Shown here: in pieces, positions 17,615 through 26,760 of the stretch
Numbering within the stretch: the first letter of the stretch is position 1
Layout of the letters: each line of letters begins with the position of its first letter
Assembly: GCF_021083305.1 (NCBI RefSeq)
Contig: NZ_JAJFAY010000001.1
Span: 1,488,001 to 1,552,000 of the forward strand
Origin: Haladaptatus sp. DYF46
Lineage (GTDB): Archaea > Halobacteriota > Halobacteria > Halobacteriales > Haladaptataceae
Length of the DNA: 64,000 nt
Direction: 5' to 3'
Position numbers and translations under genes: made by a program
Notes under the pieces: generated by a model
Databases searched by the model: none
Told to the model about the DNA's origin: nothing
Seen by the model: only the letters and a program-made list of their open reading frames with translations

Positions 17615-17941
17615 CTACGCCATCATCCGCCGACAGCTTTCCGCACAGTCTTCGAGCACGTCGGCACAGACCTGACAGTGGTCGTGATCGTGCTGGGAAC
17701 ACTCCGCGGCGCACTCCTCGCAGGCACCGGCGCAGGCTTCGGCGAGTTCCGCGCCATGAACCGCACGTGCATCGACGCGAGGTCGGCCACGTCGCGACAG
17801 AGGCGGATACACCGCGCCATTCCCTCTCCTTTTTCGGCACACTGGTCCGCACACCACTCGCAGTCTTAGGTTGCCTCGAAACAGTCGTTGATGCAGTTGT
17901 CTATCTCGGCGTCGAGATGGAACGATTTCGGTCAGAGCCAT
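17615..17941 (-). pseudogene. decayed four-helix-bundle copper-binding (Csp/DUF326) protein gene
   Basis: Reading the minus strand from ATG 17941, the start MALTEI is followed by a shift of frame. The second frame then reads HLDAEIDNCINDCFEAT, an in-frame TAA, DCEWCADQCAEKGEGMARC and CRDVADLASMHVRFMAR. The first frame resumes as ELAEACAGACEECAAECSQ through DVLEDCAESC to the TAG. The Cys spacing is that of Csp-type copper-storage/DUF326 proteins (about 110 aa). An intact gene would need two frame corrections and loss of one stop, so the copy is dead unless the assembly is wrong here. Confidence 0.85.
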
Positions 17942-17970
17942 GAAACGACCGACTGCGGAACGCCGAGTGT

Positions 17971-19314
17971 CTATTCCGGTTGCTCACGCAACCGGCTTTT
18001 GGGACTTCGAACGAACAGCCAGAGGCCTGCAAGAAAGACGAGGAGGGCGACACACCCGAACGCGAGATGCCATCCGGCCACCCAGTAGGGGAGTGCGACC
18101 ACGTGCCGAGCGCTGTCGAGGAGATAACCGAAGACCGGCAGGTTCGTCGTTCCGACCCCGACGGTTCCCGTCTCACCCGTTGGCGGTCCGGCGGGGTATT
18201 CGCCGGGGTAGCGGTCCGCCTCGTAGGGAAGGGTGGGGACGCGGGCGCTCCAGACCATCTTCCCCGACTCGTTCAGTTCCACGACGCGGTTGTTCCTGCT
18301 GTCGGTGACGAGCGTGTGGCCGTTCGGGAGGCGGTCCGCGTCCCGCGGCCAATCGAATCCGATGCCGCCCGCGCCGTGGGCCTGCCACGCGATTTTCCAC
18401 GTTCCGTCGATCCGGTGGAGTTCGACCACGCGATCGTTCTCGCTGTCGGCGACGAGGATGGCATCCTTCGAGAGATACTGGGGGTTGTGCTGCTTGTTCA
18501 AGCGTCGCCAGTTCCCGTCACCGTTCACGACGTCGACGACGCCCTCCCCGCGCTGGAGGACGACGAGTTGGTTCGCGTTTCGGACGCTGACGAGGTAGCG
18601 CCCCGGCCCGATTCGGTCTACGTCGTTGATGTGAAGCCAATCGGTTCGCGTCGGGTCCGACGGCGGGTCGTACCGTTCGCTCGCGTTCCACTGCCACGTT
18701 ATCGTCCCGTTGGGTGCGAGCGTGAACACCCGCTCTTGGTCCATATCCGCCACGAGGAGATCCCCCGAGGGAAGCAGATCAGCGTCGTGCATCTCGCTGT
18801 TCCGTCCGGAGCGGACGGGAAACGTCCACTCGTAGACGACGTGCGGCGAGGGCTTCGGGTCGATGACCCGCACGCCGGTTCGGGCACACGGCGACTCGTA
18901 GGGACCGCAGTTCCGATAGCCGTTATCGATGAACGACGCGAGAACCGTTCCGTTCTGGAGCCACGACACGTCGTGATAGCCGTTGGCGTGACCGTACTGC
19001 CAGAGCACGTCTCCATGGGTGTCGAGGGCGACGACCCGGCCGTCGGTCGTCGTGGACTGGACGCCGACGACGGTTCGGTCGGAAACGGTCGGGGACGAGA
19101 CGTTCGAAATCGGCGGCGTAACGGCGGCGCTGACGACGAGCGTGAGGACGAAGCCGAGGACGGCGATCCCCATCAACGCCGCACCGAGCCGACGCGAACC
19201 GGAGGGAACGGAAACCACGGGAGGAGAAGATACCGTCGCGGGCGGGAAAACCGTACCGGAGGGAGCGCGTCCGAACACGTCCGAGCGCCCGACGTTTTCG
19301 CGCCGAATCCACAC
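17971..19314 (-). CDS. arylsulfotransferase (ASST)-like membrane-anchored beta-propeller protein
   Basis: The protein of about 447 residues has an N-terminal transmembrane segment (LGAALMGIAVLGFVLTLVV), an extracellular propeller and a second transmembrane helix near the C-terminus (LAFGCVALLVFLAGLWLFV) followed by a basic tail. The propeller has repeated strands of the ASST type: MHDADLLPSGDLLVADM, WLHINDVDRIGPGRYLVS, AILVADSENDRVVEL and HTLVTDSRNNRVVEL. ASSTs move sulfate between phenolic compounds; haloarchaeal activity is untested. The start is uncertain: GTG 19314 is used, but the first 50 residues are polar and the true start could be nearer the first helix. Confidence 0.8.
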   Translation of the reverse strand: MWIRRENVGRSDVFGRAPSGTVFPPATVSSPPVVSVPSGSRRLGAALMGIAVLGFVLTLVVSAAVTPPISNVSSPTVSDRTVVGVQSTTTDGRVVALDTHGDVLWQYGHANGYHDVSWLQNGTVLASFIDNGYRNCGPYESPCARTGVRVIDPKPSPHVVYEWTFPVRSGRNSEMHDADLLPSGDLLVADMDQERVFTLAPNGTITWQWNASERYDPPSDPTRTDWLHINDVDRIGPGRYLVSVRNANQLVVLQRGEGVVDVVNGDGNWRRLNKQHNPQYLSKDAILVADSENDRVVELHRIDGTWKIAWQAHGAGGIGFDWPRDADRLPNGHTLVTDSRNNRVVELNESGKMVWSARVPTLPYEADRYPGEYPAGPPTGETGTVGVGTTNLPVFGYLLDSARHVVALPYWVAGWHLAFGCVALLVFLAGLWLFVRSPKSRLREQPE

Positions 19315-19371
19315 CGTTTTAGTCTCCGTCCGACCCACTGTCGCACATGAATTCGGTTCTCGCCTTCGGGG

Positions 19372-22050
19372 GTGTCCGCCGTGAGTGAGGGCGGCATCGT
19401 CGGGGAGTTCCTCTCGCTCAAGGCCGAGACGGACGCGGACGTGTTGACGATGCAGGTCGGCGACTTCTACGAGTTCTTCGCGGACGACGCGGAGTTCGTC
19501 GGCGACGTCCTCGATTTGAACATCTCGAAGAAGTCCAGCCACGGCAGCAGCTATCCGATGGCGGGCGTCCCGCTCTCGGAACTGACGCCGTACGTCAAAC
19601 AGTTGGTCGAACGCGGCTACCGCGTGGCCGTGGCCGACCAGTACGAGACGGACGGCGGCCACGCCCGACGGATTTCGCGGGTCGTGACGCCCGGCACGCT
19701 GCTCGAAACCTCCTCGGCGGACGCCCAGTACCTCGCGGGAATCGTCCGCGTGGACGACGGCTACGGGTTGGCGTTCGCCGACGTGACCACGGGGAAATTC
19801 CTCGTCAGCGCCGTTTCGGGACCCGACGCGGAGTCGAAGGCGTTGACGGAACTGTACCGGTTCGACCCCGCCGAAGTCCTTCCCGGCCCGGAGATTCGGA
19901 ACGACGATTCGTTCCTCGAACGGGTGCGCGACCGGACCGACGCCTCGCTGTCGGTCCACGACGCGAACGCCTTCGCGCCCGGCAAGGCCGCACACCTCAC
20001 CCGCGAGCAGTTCGGGAAGGAAACGCTGTCCAGCCTCGGACTCGATTCGGGCGACGGCGCGGAGGTACGGGCGGCGGGCGCGGTCCTCTCGTACGTCGAG
20101 GAGACCGGCGCGGGCGTCCTCGGGTCCATGACGCGGTTGCAGTCCTACCACGCCGACGACCACGTGGAACTCGACGCGACGACCCAGCGCAACCTCGAAC
20201 TCACCGAGACGATGCACGGCGACCGCAAGGGGTCGCTGTTCGAGACGGTGGACCACACGAAGACGAGCGCGGGACGTCGGTTGCTGAAGGAGTGGCTCCA
20301 GCGCCCCCGCCGTTCCCGCGACGTGCTCCGGGAACGACAGTCGAGCGTCGCCGCCTTCGCCGAGTCGGCGCTCGCCCGCGAGGAGATTCGAGAGACGCTC
20401 GCGGACGCCTACGACCTCGAACGGTTGGCGAGCAAGGCGGTGTCGGGGAGCGCCGACGCCCACGACCTGCTGCGGGTTCGGGACAGCCTTGCCGTCCTCC
20501 CGTCCGTCGCGGACGCCATCGCGAACGCGCCGTCGTTGTCGAGTTCGCCGCTGTCCGAACTCGTCTCCCACCCCGACCGCGAGGGAGCGGAGCGATTGCG
20601 CGAGGAGTTAGCCGAAGCGGTGGCCGAGGACCCGCCGAACACGGTCACGCAGGGGGGTCTGTTGCGCCGCGGCTACGACGCGGAACTGGACGAAATAATC
20701 GACAAGCACGAGGAGAATCTGGAGTGGTTCGACACGTTGGCGGGGCGCGAGAAGTCCCGAACCGGCATCTCGCACCTACAGGTGGACCGCAACAAGACGG
20801 ACGGCTACTACCTGCAGGTCGGGAAGTCGGACACCGACAAGGTTCCCGAGGAGTACGAGGCCGTCAAGACGCTGAAGAACTCCGAGCGGTACGTCACCGA
20901 CGAACTCCGGGAGCGGGAACGGGAGGTCCTGCGACTCGAAGAGCGGCGCGGCGAACTGGAGTACGAACTGTTCGGGGAACTCAGGAATCGAGTAGCCGAG
21001 CACACGGAACTGCTACAGGACGTGGGACGGACGCTGGCCGAGTTGGACGTGCTGGCGAGCCTCGCCGTCCACGCCGTCGAAAACGGCTGGGTACGGCCGG
21101 AACTCGCCGAGTCGGGACTCGACATCGAGCAGGGTCGCCACCCTGTCGTGGAGCGAACGACGGAGTTCGTCCCGAACGACGTTCGGATGGACGACGACCG
21201 CGAGTTTCTCATCGTCACTGGACCGAACATGAGCGGGAAATCCACCTACATGCGGCAGGTCGCGCTCATCACGCTGCTGGCACAGGTCGGCAGTTTCGTC
21301 CCCGCGCGGTCGGCCCGCATCGGCGTTGTCGACGGCATCTTCACCCGCGTCGGGGCGTTGGACGAGTTGGCACAGGGGCGTTCGACGTTCATGGTCGAGA
21401 TGCAGGAGTTGAGCAACATCCTCCATTCGGCGAGCGAGGAATCGCTCGTCATTCTGGACGAGGTGGGACGGGGCACGGCGACCTACGACGGGATCTCCAT
21501 CGCGTGGGCGGCGACGGAGTACCTGCACAACGAGGTCAGGGCGAAGACGCTCTTTGCGACCCACTATCACGAACTGACGACGCTGGCGGACCACTTGGAC
21601 CGCGTCGAGAACGTCCACGTGGCGGCAGATGAGCGGGACGGGGACGTGACCTTCCTCAGGACCGTCCGCGACGGCCCGACCAACCGCTCCTACGGGATTC
21701 ACGTCGCCGACTTGGCGGGCGTGCCGATGGCCGTCGTGGAGCGCTCGCGGGACGTCCTCGACAAACTCAGGCAGGAGAAGGCCATCGAGGCCCGCGGGTC
21801 GGGGTCGAACGGGTCGGTGCAGGCGGTGTTCGACCTCGGGTCGGGAGGGTTCGAGACGAACGGAGCGGACGAGAGCGAGGCGAGAAGCGATGGGATGCAC
21901 GACGACGAGGAGTCGAACGCGCCCGACTCCGCGCTCGACCCCGAAACCGAGGCCGTGCTCTCGGAACTCACGGGCGTCGAAGTCGCCGACATCTCGCCCA
22001 TCGAGTTGATGTCGAAGGTACGGGAGTGGCAAAAGCGAGTCGGGAACTGA
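19372..22050 (+). CDS. mutS: DNA mismatch repair protein MutS (second copy)
   Basis: The 892-residue MutS1-type protein has the mismatch motif GDFYEFF near residues 30-36, a clamp region, Walker A GPNMSGKST near 617, [16 protein letters not shown] and ATHYHELTTL. The C-terminus has an Asp/Ser/Glu-rich linker and then the LTGVEVADISPIELMSKVREW end. The start is GTG 19372, with GTG 19381 equally plausible. It differs clearly from the first MutS (for example QVGDFYEFFADDA against [13 protein letters not shown]), so it is an old paralogue. mutL lies about 10 kb downstream on the same strand. Confidence 0.95.
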   Translation: MSAVSEGGIVGEFLSLKAETDADVLTMQVGDFYEFFADDAEFVGDVLDLNISKKSSHGSSYPMAGVPLSELTPYVKQLVERGYRVAVADQYETDGGHARRISRVVTPGTLLETSSADAQYLAGIVRVDDGYGLAFADVTTGKFLVSAVSGPDAESKALTELYRFDPAEVLPGPEIRNDDSFLERVRDRTDASLSVHDANAFAPGKAAHLTREQFGKETLSSLGLDSGDGAEVRAAGAVLSYVEETGAGVLGSMTRLQSYHADDHVELDATTQRNLELTETMHGDRKGSLFETVDHTKTSAGRRLLKEWLQRPRRSRDVLRERQSSVAAFAESALAREEIRETLADAYDLERLASKAVSGSADAHDLLRVRDSLAVLPSVADAIANAPSLSSSPLSELVSHPDREGAERLREELAEAVAEDPPNTVTQGGLLRRGYDAELDEIIDKHEENLEWFDTLAGREKSRTGISHLQVDRNKTDGYYLQVGKSDTDKVPEEYEAVKTLKNSERYVTDELREREREVLRLEERRGELEYELFGELRNRVAEHTELLQDVGRTLAELDVLASLAVHAVENGWVRPELAESGLDIEQGRHPVVERTTEFVPNDVRMDDDREFLIVTGPNMSGKSTYMRQVALITLLAQVGSFVPARSARIGVVDGIFTRVGALDELAQGRSTFMVEMQELSNILHSASEESLVILDEVGRGTATYDGISIAWAATEYLHNEVRAKTLFATHYHELTTLADHLDRVENVHVAADERDGDVTFLRTVRDGPTNRSYGIHVADLAGVPMAVVERSRDVLDKLRQEKAIEARGSGSNGSVQAVFDLGSGGFETNGADESEARSDGMHDDEESNAPDSALDPETEAVLSELTGVEVADISPIELMSKVREWQKRVGN

Positions 22051-22182
22051 CCGACGCCCGAGGTGGCGGCGATTCGAGGGAGCGACGAAGCGTGGTGACG
22101 TATCCACGGACCGTTCGAAAAATACGGTGAAATGTTGACAGTCGAACTGCGCTAAACGCGGGCGAATCCCGCTACCGGGAAA

Positions 22183-22926
22183 TTATTCGCCGGACGAGTA
22201 GTTGACAGTGACCCACGTGACGCCGTAGATGTCGTCCCAGTCCTTGTCCTTGTCCATCAGCAGGACCATCAGTTCGACCTCGCCGTCCTCGGCACCGGCC
22301 TCTTCGAGACCGCCGGGGCGGATGTCGATGGTGAACTCGCCGTTCTCGTCGCGGGAGACGTCGGACCGCTCGATGAGCGTTCCGTCGGTACGAGTGAAGC
22401 GCGACCCGTTGTCGAGCGACCCGTCGACGTACACGAGGAAGAACGGTTCGCCGTTCACCGTCCCGTGTTCCGCGGGGTCGACGTGGTGCATGTCCGTGTT
22501 GGCTTTCACTTTCAGGTCGAAGTTGGAGTAACCGCCGTTCGCGGATTTCGTGTTCACGACCGAGACGCTCTCGATCCAGTTACCGCCGTCCTCCGATTCC
22601 ATCTTGTTCTGGAGTGGGGTGTTGGGGGATTGCGGTTCGGACCACGACGATTCCGCGGTCGTGGTCGCTTCTGTCGTCGTCGCCGTCGTGGTCGCTTTTG
22701 ACGTCGTTTGTGACGTCGTCGTGGTTTCTTCCGCCGAGTCGGTAGTGTCGGCGTTCTCTTCGGTCGTCGATGTGGCCGCGGTCGATGTCGCGACCGTCGT
22801 CGTTTCCGTGGGGTTTTCCATGGACGATGTCGTGCTGGCCGTTCCGTCGTCGCTGCCGGTGAGCGACGAGCAACCTGCGACAGCCACGCAGAGGACCAAC
22901 AGGAGTGTAATGGTCGTTCTCTTCAT
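22183..22926 (-). CDS. putative lipoprotein with Thr/Ser-rich linker
   Basis: The 247-residue protein starts MKRTTITLLL and has a lipobox VAGC (Cys19). About 80 residues of low-complexity Thr/Ser/Glu follow, typical of surface proteins that are O-glycosylated in haloarchaea. A C-terminal globular domain of about 130 residues (from IESVSVVNTK to TWVTVNYSS) has the pattern of a DUF4352-like or CARDB-like beta-sandwich, but I do not recognise it surely. The upstream ATG (22983) would bury the signal peptide and was rejected. Confidence 0.78.
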   Translation of the reverse strand: MKRTTITLLLVLCVAVAGCSSLTGSDDGTASTTSSMENPTETTTVATSTAATSTTEENADTTDSAEETTTTSQTTSKATTTATTTEATTTAESSWSEPQSPNTPLQNKMESEDGGNWIESVSVVNTKSANGGYSNFDLKVKANTDMHHVDPAEHGTVNGEPFFLVYVDGSLDNGSRFTRTDGTLIERSDVSRDENGEFTIDIRPGGLEEAGAEDGEVELMVLLMDKDKDWDDIYGVTWVTVNYSSGE

Positions 22927-23408
22927 GTAGTTGCGAATGACCTCGGACTGGAATTCACGCATGGACCCATAACTTTGCCACATTGTTTCGTTAGTTGTAC
23001 AGAGTTAAGTATGAAATACACATCGGGTAATCGAACAGCGAGAGTCGATTTCGTACCGTGTGGTGAAACGATTCCGGAACGGTGGTATCCGTCTCCCCTC
23101 GCTTGTTCTAATAGGTGACTAATCGAAAAATATGGATGACATATGAACGGCCCAATGATTCCGAGCCGACCGTTTTAGTGTCGTTAAATCTGAGTTTCCG
23201 CGTCCGATCGAACGCCGTCGAACGGCGTCATGGGGATGGTTCAGCGAGACGAATAGTACCACAATTCCGTTAGGTCTGTCGGTCGTCAGACCTCCGCGTC
23301 GTTACCGATCGCATCGAGGGTCGAACGAACGGGTCCGAACGGCGTACGTCCGACCCCGCACTCGAGCGGCGGAAAACTGGAAAGAACACGTACAGGAGAT
23401 TCTCTTCA
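22927..23408. other. intergenic stretch without recognised gene
   Basis: This divergent gap of more than 480 nt lies between the lipoprotein and the DUF7504-like gene. I see no ORF with haloarchaeal codon bias, no repeat shared with other parts of the window and no tRNA. It is less GC-rich than neighbouring genes and holds the promoters of both flanking genes at its ends. Confidence 0.5.
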
Positions 23409-23433
23409 GGGTTCGAAAACCCGGAATATTTAT
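23409..23433 (+). promoter_or_regulatory. promoter of the DUF7504/CHAT operon with inverted repeat
   Basis: The TATA-like AATATTTAT (23425-23433) lies 26-34 nt upstream of ATG 23459. Immediately upstream is a perfect inverted repeat GGGTT-CGAA-AACCC (23409-23422), in the BRE/activator position. It could bind a dimeric regulator. Confidence 0.5.
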
Positions 23434-23458
23434 CTGAAAGAATTCCAATTCATACAGT

Positions 23459-24148
23459 ATGACTTCGGGACTCCAGTTTCGGGGGGACGATACGGATTCG
23501 AACTTTCACGTGTGGTTACAGCAATTGAAACGGCGCGGGAGCAACCTCCTCGTAACCGGGAACGTCCCCGACTCGATTTCCGCAAAGGCCGCGCGCGCGC
23601 TGTTCGGGCACGGACGAAAGCGATATCGAATCTTGGCGCTCATCGATCGAACCATCGATAGCCCAGAATCCCGATTTCCCGAACATGCGTCCGTCGCGGA
23701 TACGACGACGTGGGTCATCGACCAGCGAAACGGGGAACGGTCGATTCCGGCCGCTGCGTCGTCCGCTGCGTCCTATCTCGACCCGCCCAGAAAGGACAAC
23801 ATCCATCAACTCGGGGAGGAGATTCAGACGGCTATCGGCTTTTACGAGGAGCACGAAAACGGACTCGATCCCGCCCAACTTCGGGTCGGTATCGACTCGC
23901 TCTTTCCGCTCATCCAGCGAGACGAGGGGGCGACGAAACGGATCCTCCGAACCCTCACCGCGACGGTCCGTGGAGTGAGCGGAATGGCACATTACCACCT
24001 TCGAGTCCGGGACGAAGAACCCATCGTAGAGGAACTGACGCCGCTGTTCGATGCACGAATCGAACTCCGTCGAAAGCCGGGGCTGAAGCCCGAACAGCGC
24101 TGGCACGTTCCCGAACTGGAGAAGACGACGGTGTGGATAGAGCTGTAA
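23459..24148 (+). CDS. DUF7504-like haloarchaeal protein (partner of CHAT protein)
   Basis: The 229-residue protein has the RRGSNLLVTGNVPD segment near residues 26-39, resembling a haloarchaeal family I know as DUF7504, thought to be a degenerate RecA/KaiC-like fold. The phosphate loop lacks the GKT of an active P-loop, so nucleotide hydrolysis is doubtful. It ends in a compact strand (KTTVWIEL). The CHAT gene starts 28 nt downstream on the same strand; the pair is probably one transcript. The family name is from memory and should be treated as likely, not proven. Confidence 0.72.
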   Translation: MTSGLQFRGDDTDSNFHVWLQQLKRRGSNLLVTGNVPDSISAKAARALFGHGRKRYRILALIDRTIDSPESRFPEHASVADTTTWVIDQRNGERSIPAAASSAASYLDPPRKDNIHQLGEEIQTAIGFYEEHENGLDPAQLRVGIDSLFPLIQRDEGATKRILRTLTATVRGVSGMAHYHLRVRDEEPIVEELTPLFDARIELRRKPGLKPEQRWHVPELEKTTVWIEL

Positions 24149-24176
24149 TCACCGCGAGACATGATAACAGATTGAT

Positions 24177-26258
24177 ATGGAGTTCGATACCCTCGATCGG
24201 CGCTCCGGGATCGCCATCTTCGACCCAGTGGAGAACGTCCGATTCGAACTGTACACGGAGAATCGTCCGTCGATAGAACCAACCGAGACGGCCGGATTTT
24301 ACTTTCCCATCGATGCGGCGGTCGGGTTCGAAACCGGCGCGATCGAGGTTCCGAACCACCTCTCGGTCGTCGTCCGCACCCAAGACGGGTCCATAGTCAC
24401 GGATGCGACGACGTTCGACGGACTGTCCCTCCCCTTCGACGCCTACCTCCTCGAAGTGCAGAGCACGCCGATGAAACTGTACATCGCGGTCGAGGGTTCT
24501 CTGTCGCTCGACCACGGCGAAACGTCCGCGATGATTCGTTTCGACGAGCGTCGCCGGGTGCGAATCGGTGCACGGTCGTTTCACGACCAACCGGCGGGGA
24601 CCATCACCGTTACCGACGACATCGAGGACGCGATGGCCGCCCTCTCGTTGCTCGGGTCGGCGCTGAAGACGACCTCCTGTGAGCGGTCGTTTCCGACGCT
24701 TCGCGGACATCCACCGGTCATCGAGTTCGGAGAGTCCTTCGACGTCCCGAGCGACATCGAGCGCCCGGAAACGGGCGTCGAACTCGTCGTGCCGCCCGAA
24801 CGACAGTACGTGTATCCCGCCGCGTCGCTGGCGTACTATCTCGGCGCGGAACTCGTCGCCGGGGGAGCGCCACGATTGCGGGTCGGTGAGTTCGAACACT
24901 CCCTTTCCGGACCGGACGGGTACGAAGCCGCGGTCAACCGCACCCTCCGACAGGTGTTCTTCCTCGACTGTCTCACCCGGACGGAAGGATACTACCCGGT
25001 GGAACTGCACGAGCGCGAACGGGTCGAGCCGTTAGTGGACCTCGATTTCACGGCGTTGTACGGTCAGCCGTTGGCGAAACAGCTCCCGGAGTACCTCTCG
25101 ATTCCGTTCGAAACGCTCCGACCGCACGTCCCCGACTGGCATCTCACGACGGACGTGGTTCCGACGGTGGAGACGCTTCCCGCGCTCCCGTACTTCGCGG
25201 ACGAGTTGTCGCTGCTGCGGACGCCACGGGACCCCGCGACGTACACGTCACGACCCAAGCCGAAGATGTTCGACGACTTTACGCGAACGGCGGCGGTCGC
25301 GGCGGGCGACTTCACGAGAAGCACCGCCGACGCGTGGGACTGGGGCGAGGACGAACTGTTTCAAATCGAGAGGGCGGATACCATCGAACACGCGTGGGTC
25401 GGCAACGGCTATCCCATCGGGGCGAACAAGGTGTCGATAGAATCCCTCCGTCAGCGGGTCGATTACACCGCGCCGGACGATTCGGCGCTGAAGGTCCACG
25501 TCGTCTGCAACGACGTGGCGATGGACGAGGAGAACGTCGTGGGGCAGTTCTACGGGCTTCGGGATTTCGTCGCCTTCGACGTGTCGATTCACGAGGAGAC
25601 GACGACGGACGAACTGGCGACCCTGTTCCAGTCCGAGGCCGACTTCATCCACTACATCGGCCACGTGGACGACAGCGGGTTCCACTGCACCGACGGCTGT
25701 CTCGACGCGAACACGCTCCCCGAGGTCAACGTCGATGCCTTCCTGCTCAACGCCTGCCGGTCCTACCGGCAGGGAACGGCCCTCGTCGAAAAGGGGAGCA
25801 AGGGCGGCGTCGTCACCCTCGCGGAGGTCATCAACTCCTCGGCGACGAAGATCGGACGCTCGCTCGCCAGACTGCTGAACTGCGGGTTCTCGCTCCGGAG
25901 CGCCCTCAGCATCGCAAAGGAGGAGTTGGCCGGCGGCGTGGAGTACATTACAGTTGGTGACGGCGGGGTGACGCTGTGTCAGAGCGAGAGTGGCGCACCA
26001 ACGATGTTTCGGGTTTCCCGTGATGGTGAAGAATTTTTGCTTGAACACAGTCTTTTCCCAACAGCGAACTACGGGTTGGGGTCGATCACCTCATCAGAGG
26101 TAGAACAGTTCAGAACCAGGTATCTTGCTTCGGATTCGTTTATGCAATTTCGGTTGTCAGCTGACGAATTTGAACAGTCATTGGAACTCGAACTATTACC
26201 CGTCAAAATCGATGGGGAACTCTATTGGAGCGACGAACTTTCCATTGATGATGTGTAG
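24177..26258 (+). CDS. CHAT domain protein (caspase-like cysteine protease fold)
   Basis: The 693-residue protein has an uncharacterised N-terminal region (1 to about 430) and a C-terminal CHAT domain, the caspase/separase-related fold. The putative dyad is His496 in FIHYIGHVDD and Cys527 in LLNACRSY, followed by GGVVTLAEV, the usual CHAT pattern. In other systems CHAT proteins are proteases activated by a sensor partner. Here the upstream DUF7504-like protein is the candidate partner and the N-terminal region may be the sensor. The last roughly 90 codons (from about 25,980) are clearly AT-richer, with codons unlike the rest, which suggests a recombined 3' end. It is convergent with a tiny DUF7503-like gene 3 nt away. 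Confidence 0.83.
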   Translation: MEFDTLDRRSGIAIFDPVENVRFELYTENRPSIEPTETAGFYFPIDAAVGFETGAIEVPNHLSVVVRTQDGSIVTDATTFDGLSLPFDAYLLEVQSTPMKLYIAVEGSLSLDHGETSAMIRFDERRRVRIGARSFHDQPAGTITVTDDIEDAMAALSLLGSALKTTSCERSFPTLRGHPPVIEFGESFDVPSDIERPETGVELVVPPERQYVYPAASLAYYLGAELVAGGAPRLRVGEFEHSLSGPDGYEAAVNRTLRQVFFLDCLTRTEGYYPVELHERERVEPLVDLDFTALYGQPLAKQLPEYLSIPFETLRPHVPDWHLTTDVVPTVETLPALPYFADELSLLRTPRDPATYTSRPKPKMFDDFTRTAAVAAGDFTRSTADAWDWGEDELFQIERADTIEHAWVGNGYPIGANKVSIESLRQRVDYTAPDDSALKVHVVCNDVAMDEENVVGQFYGLRDFVAFDVSIHEETTTDELATLFQSEADFIHYIGHVDDSGFHCTDGCLDANTLPEVNVDAFLLNACRSYRQGTALVEKGSKGGVVTLAEVINSSATKIGRSLARLLNCGFSLRSALSIAKEELAGGVEYITVGDGGVTLCQSESGAPTMFRVSRDGEEFLLEHSLFPTANYGLGSITSSEVEQFRTRYLASDSFMQFRLSADEFEQSLELELLPVKIDGELYWSDELSIDDV

Positions 26259-26261
26259 GTT

Positions 26262-26396
26262 CTACGGACCATTTATCGTATTTGCTGACGCCGCCATAAC
26301 GTTCCCCGCCTGTAAGAGGAGCGTACAGATGGCGAACAGGACGCCGATCATTCGTGGGTGCTGTGCTAGATATCGTTGCAGTTTATCCTCTGACAT
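26262..26396 (-). CDS. 44-aa DUF7503-like small membrane peptide
   Basis: MSEDKLQRYLAQHPRM is followed by one hydrophobic segment (IGVLFAICTLLLQAGNVMAA) and a short NGP tail. The order of amphipathic head, HPRM, single helix with QAGN and a GP end is that of a small haloarchaeal family I know as DUF7503, often found beside CHAT/DUF7504 genes. It may be a secreted or membrane-inserted peptide. The gene lies in AT-rich DNA and is convergent with the CHAT gene. A TTTAAG-type box (26430-26442 region, minus strand) could be its promoter. Confidence 0.75.
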   Translation of the reverse strand: MSEDKLQRYLAQHPRMIGVLFAICTLLLQAGNVMAASANTINGP

Positions 26397-26450
26397 GCGA
26401 TTAAATGAACCCCGTGTGTGTACATGCCCTTTTCTTAAAGGTACATACCT

Positions 26451-26663
26451 ATGGAATATAGAAATAAACCGAGAACAATACGACAGAAGTTTGAGTATGT
26501 GCTCGATTATCGAGGGAACTGCCAGTGTGAACCGATTTGTTCGAAACGTTCCACGGAGTTCGACAACATCATCAATCAAATGGTGAATAATCCAGATATC
26601 CACACCGAGGAAGAACGTTCTCGTATGCGGAAACGAAATCCAGTCACGCGAATCCTCGCATGA
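26451..26663 (+). CDS. possible 70-aa hypothetical protein in AT-rich segment
   Basis: This ORF runs from an ATG preceded by a TTCTTAAAGG box about 20 nt upstream. It is Arg/Asn-rich with a CQCEPIC cluster, and codon use is unlike the neighbouring GC-rich genes. No family is recognised. It overlaps nothing else believable, but AT-rich DNA gives chance ORFs rarely long in this genome, so it is listed with low confidence. The rest of 26397-26760 shows nothing further. Confidence 0.25.
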   Translation: MEYRNKPRTIRQKFEYVLDYRGNCQCEPICSKRSTEFDNIINQMVNNPDIHTEEERSRMRKRNPVTRILA

Positions 26664-26760
26664 AAAACTACGAGTAGTACGCTCGGTTATCGTTTCATAA
26701 CAGTCCGTCGCCCGTGGCACCACACGCCACCTCTCCGTGGTGCCGACCACAACACCACCC

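Noticed and set aside
17505-17852. 115-codon Arg-rich frame on the minus strand
   Set aside because: It is the third frame of the decayed copper-binding gene and is itself not Cys-patterned.
19315-20571. Upstream extension of the ASST-like gene to 866 codons
   Set aside because: It runs antisense through mutS copy 2 and has no similarity to the propeller protein; the real start must be at or below about 19314.
22927-23408. Search for a tRNA or small RNA in the long gap before the CHAT operon
   Set aside because: No cloverleaf, no strong hairpin and no match to the repeats in the window.
26125-26586. 153-codon frame spanning the CHAT 3' end
   Set aside because: It overlaps the CHAT C-terminus and the opposing DUF7503-like gene and has no family features.
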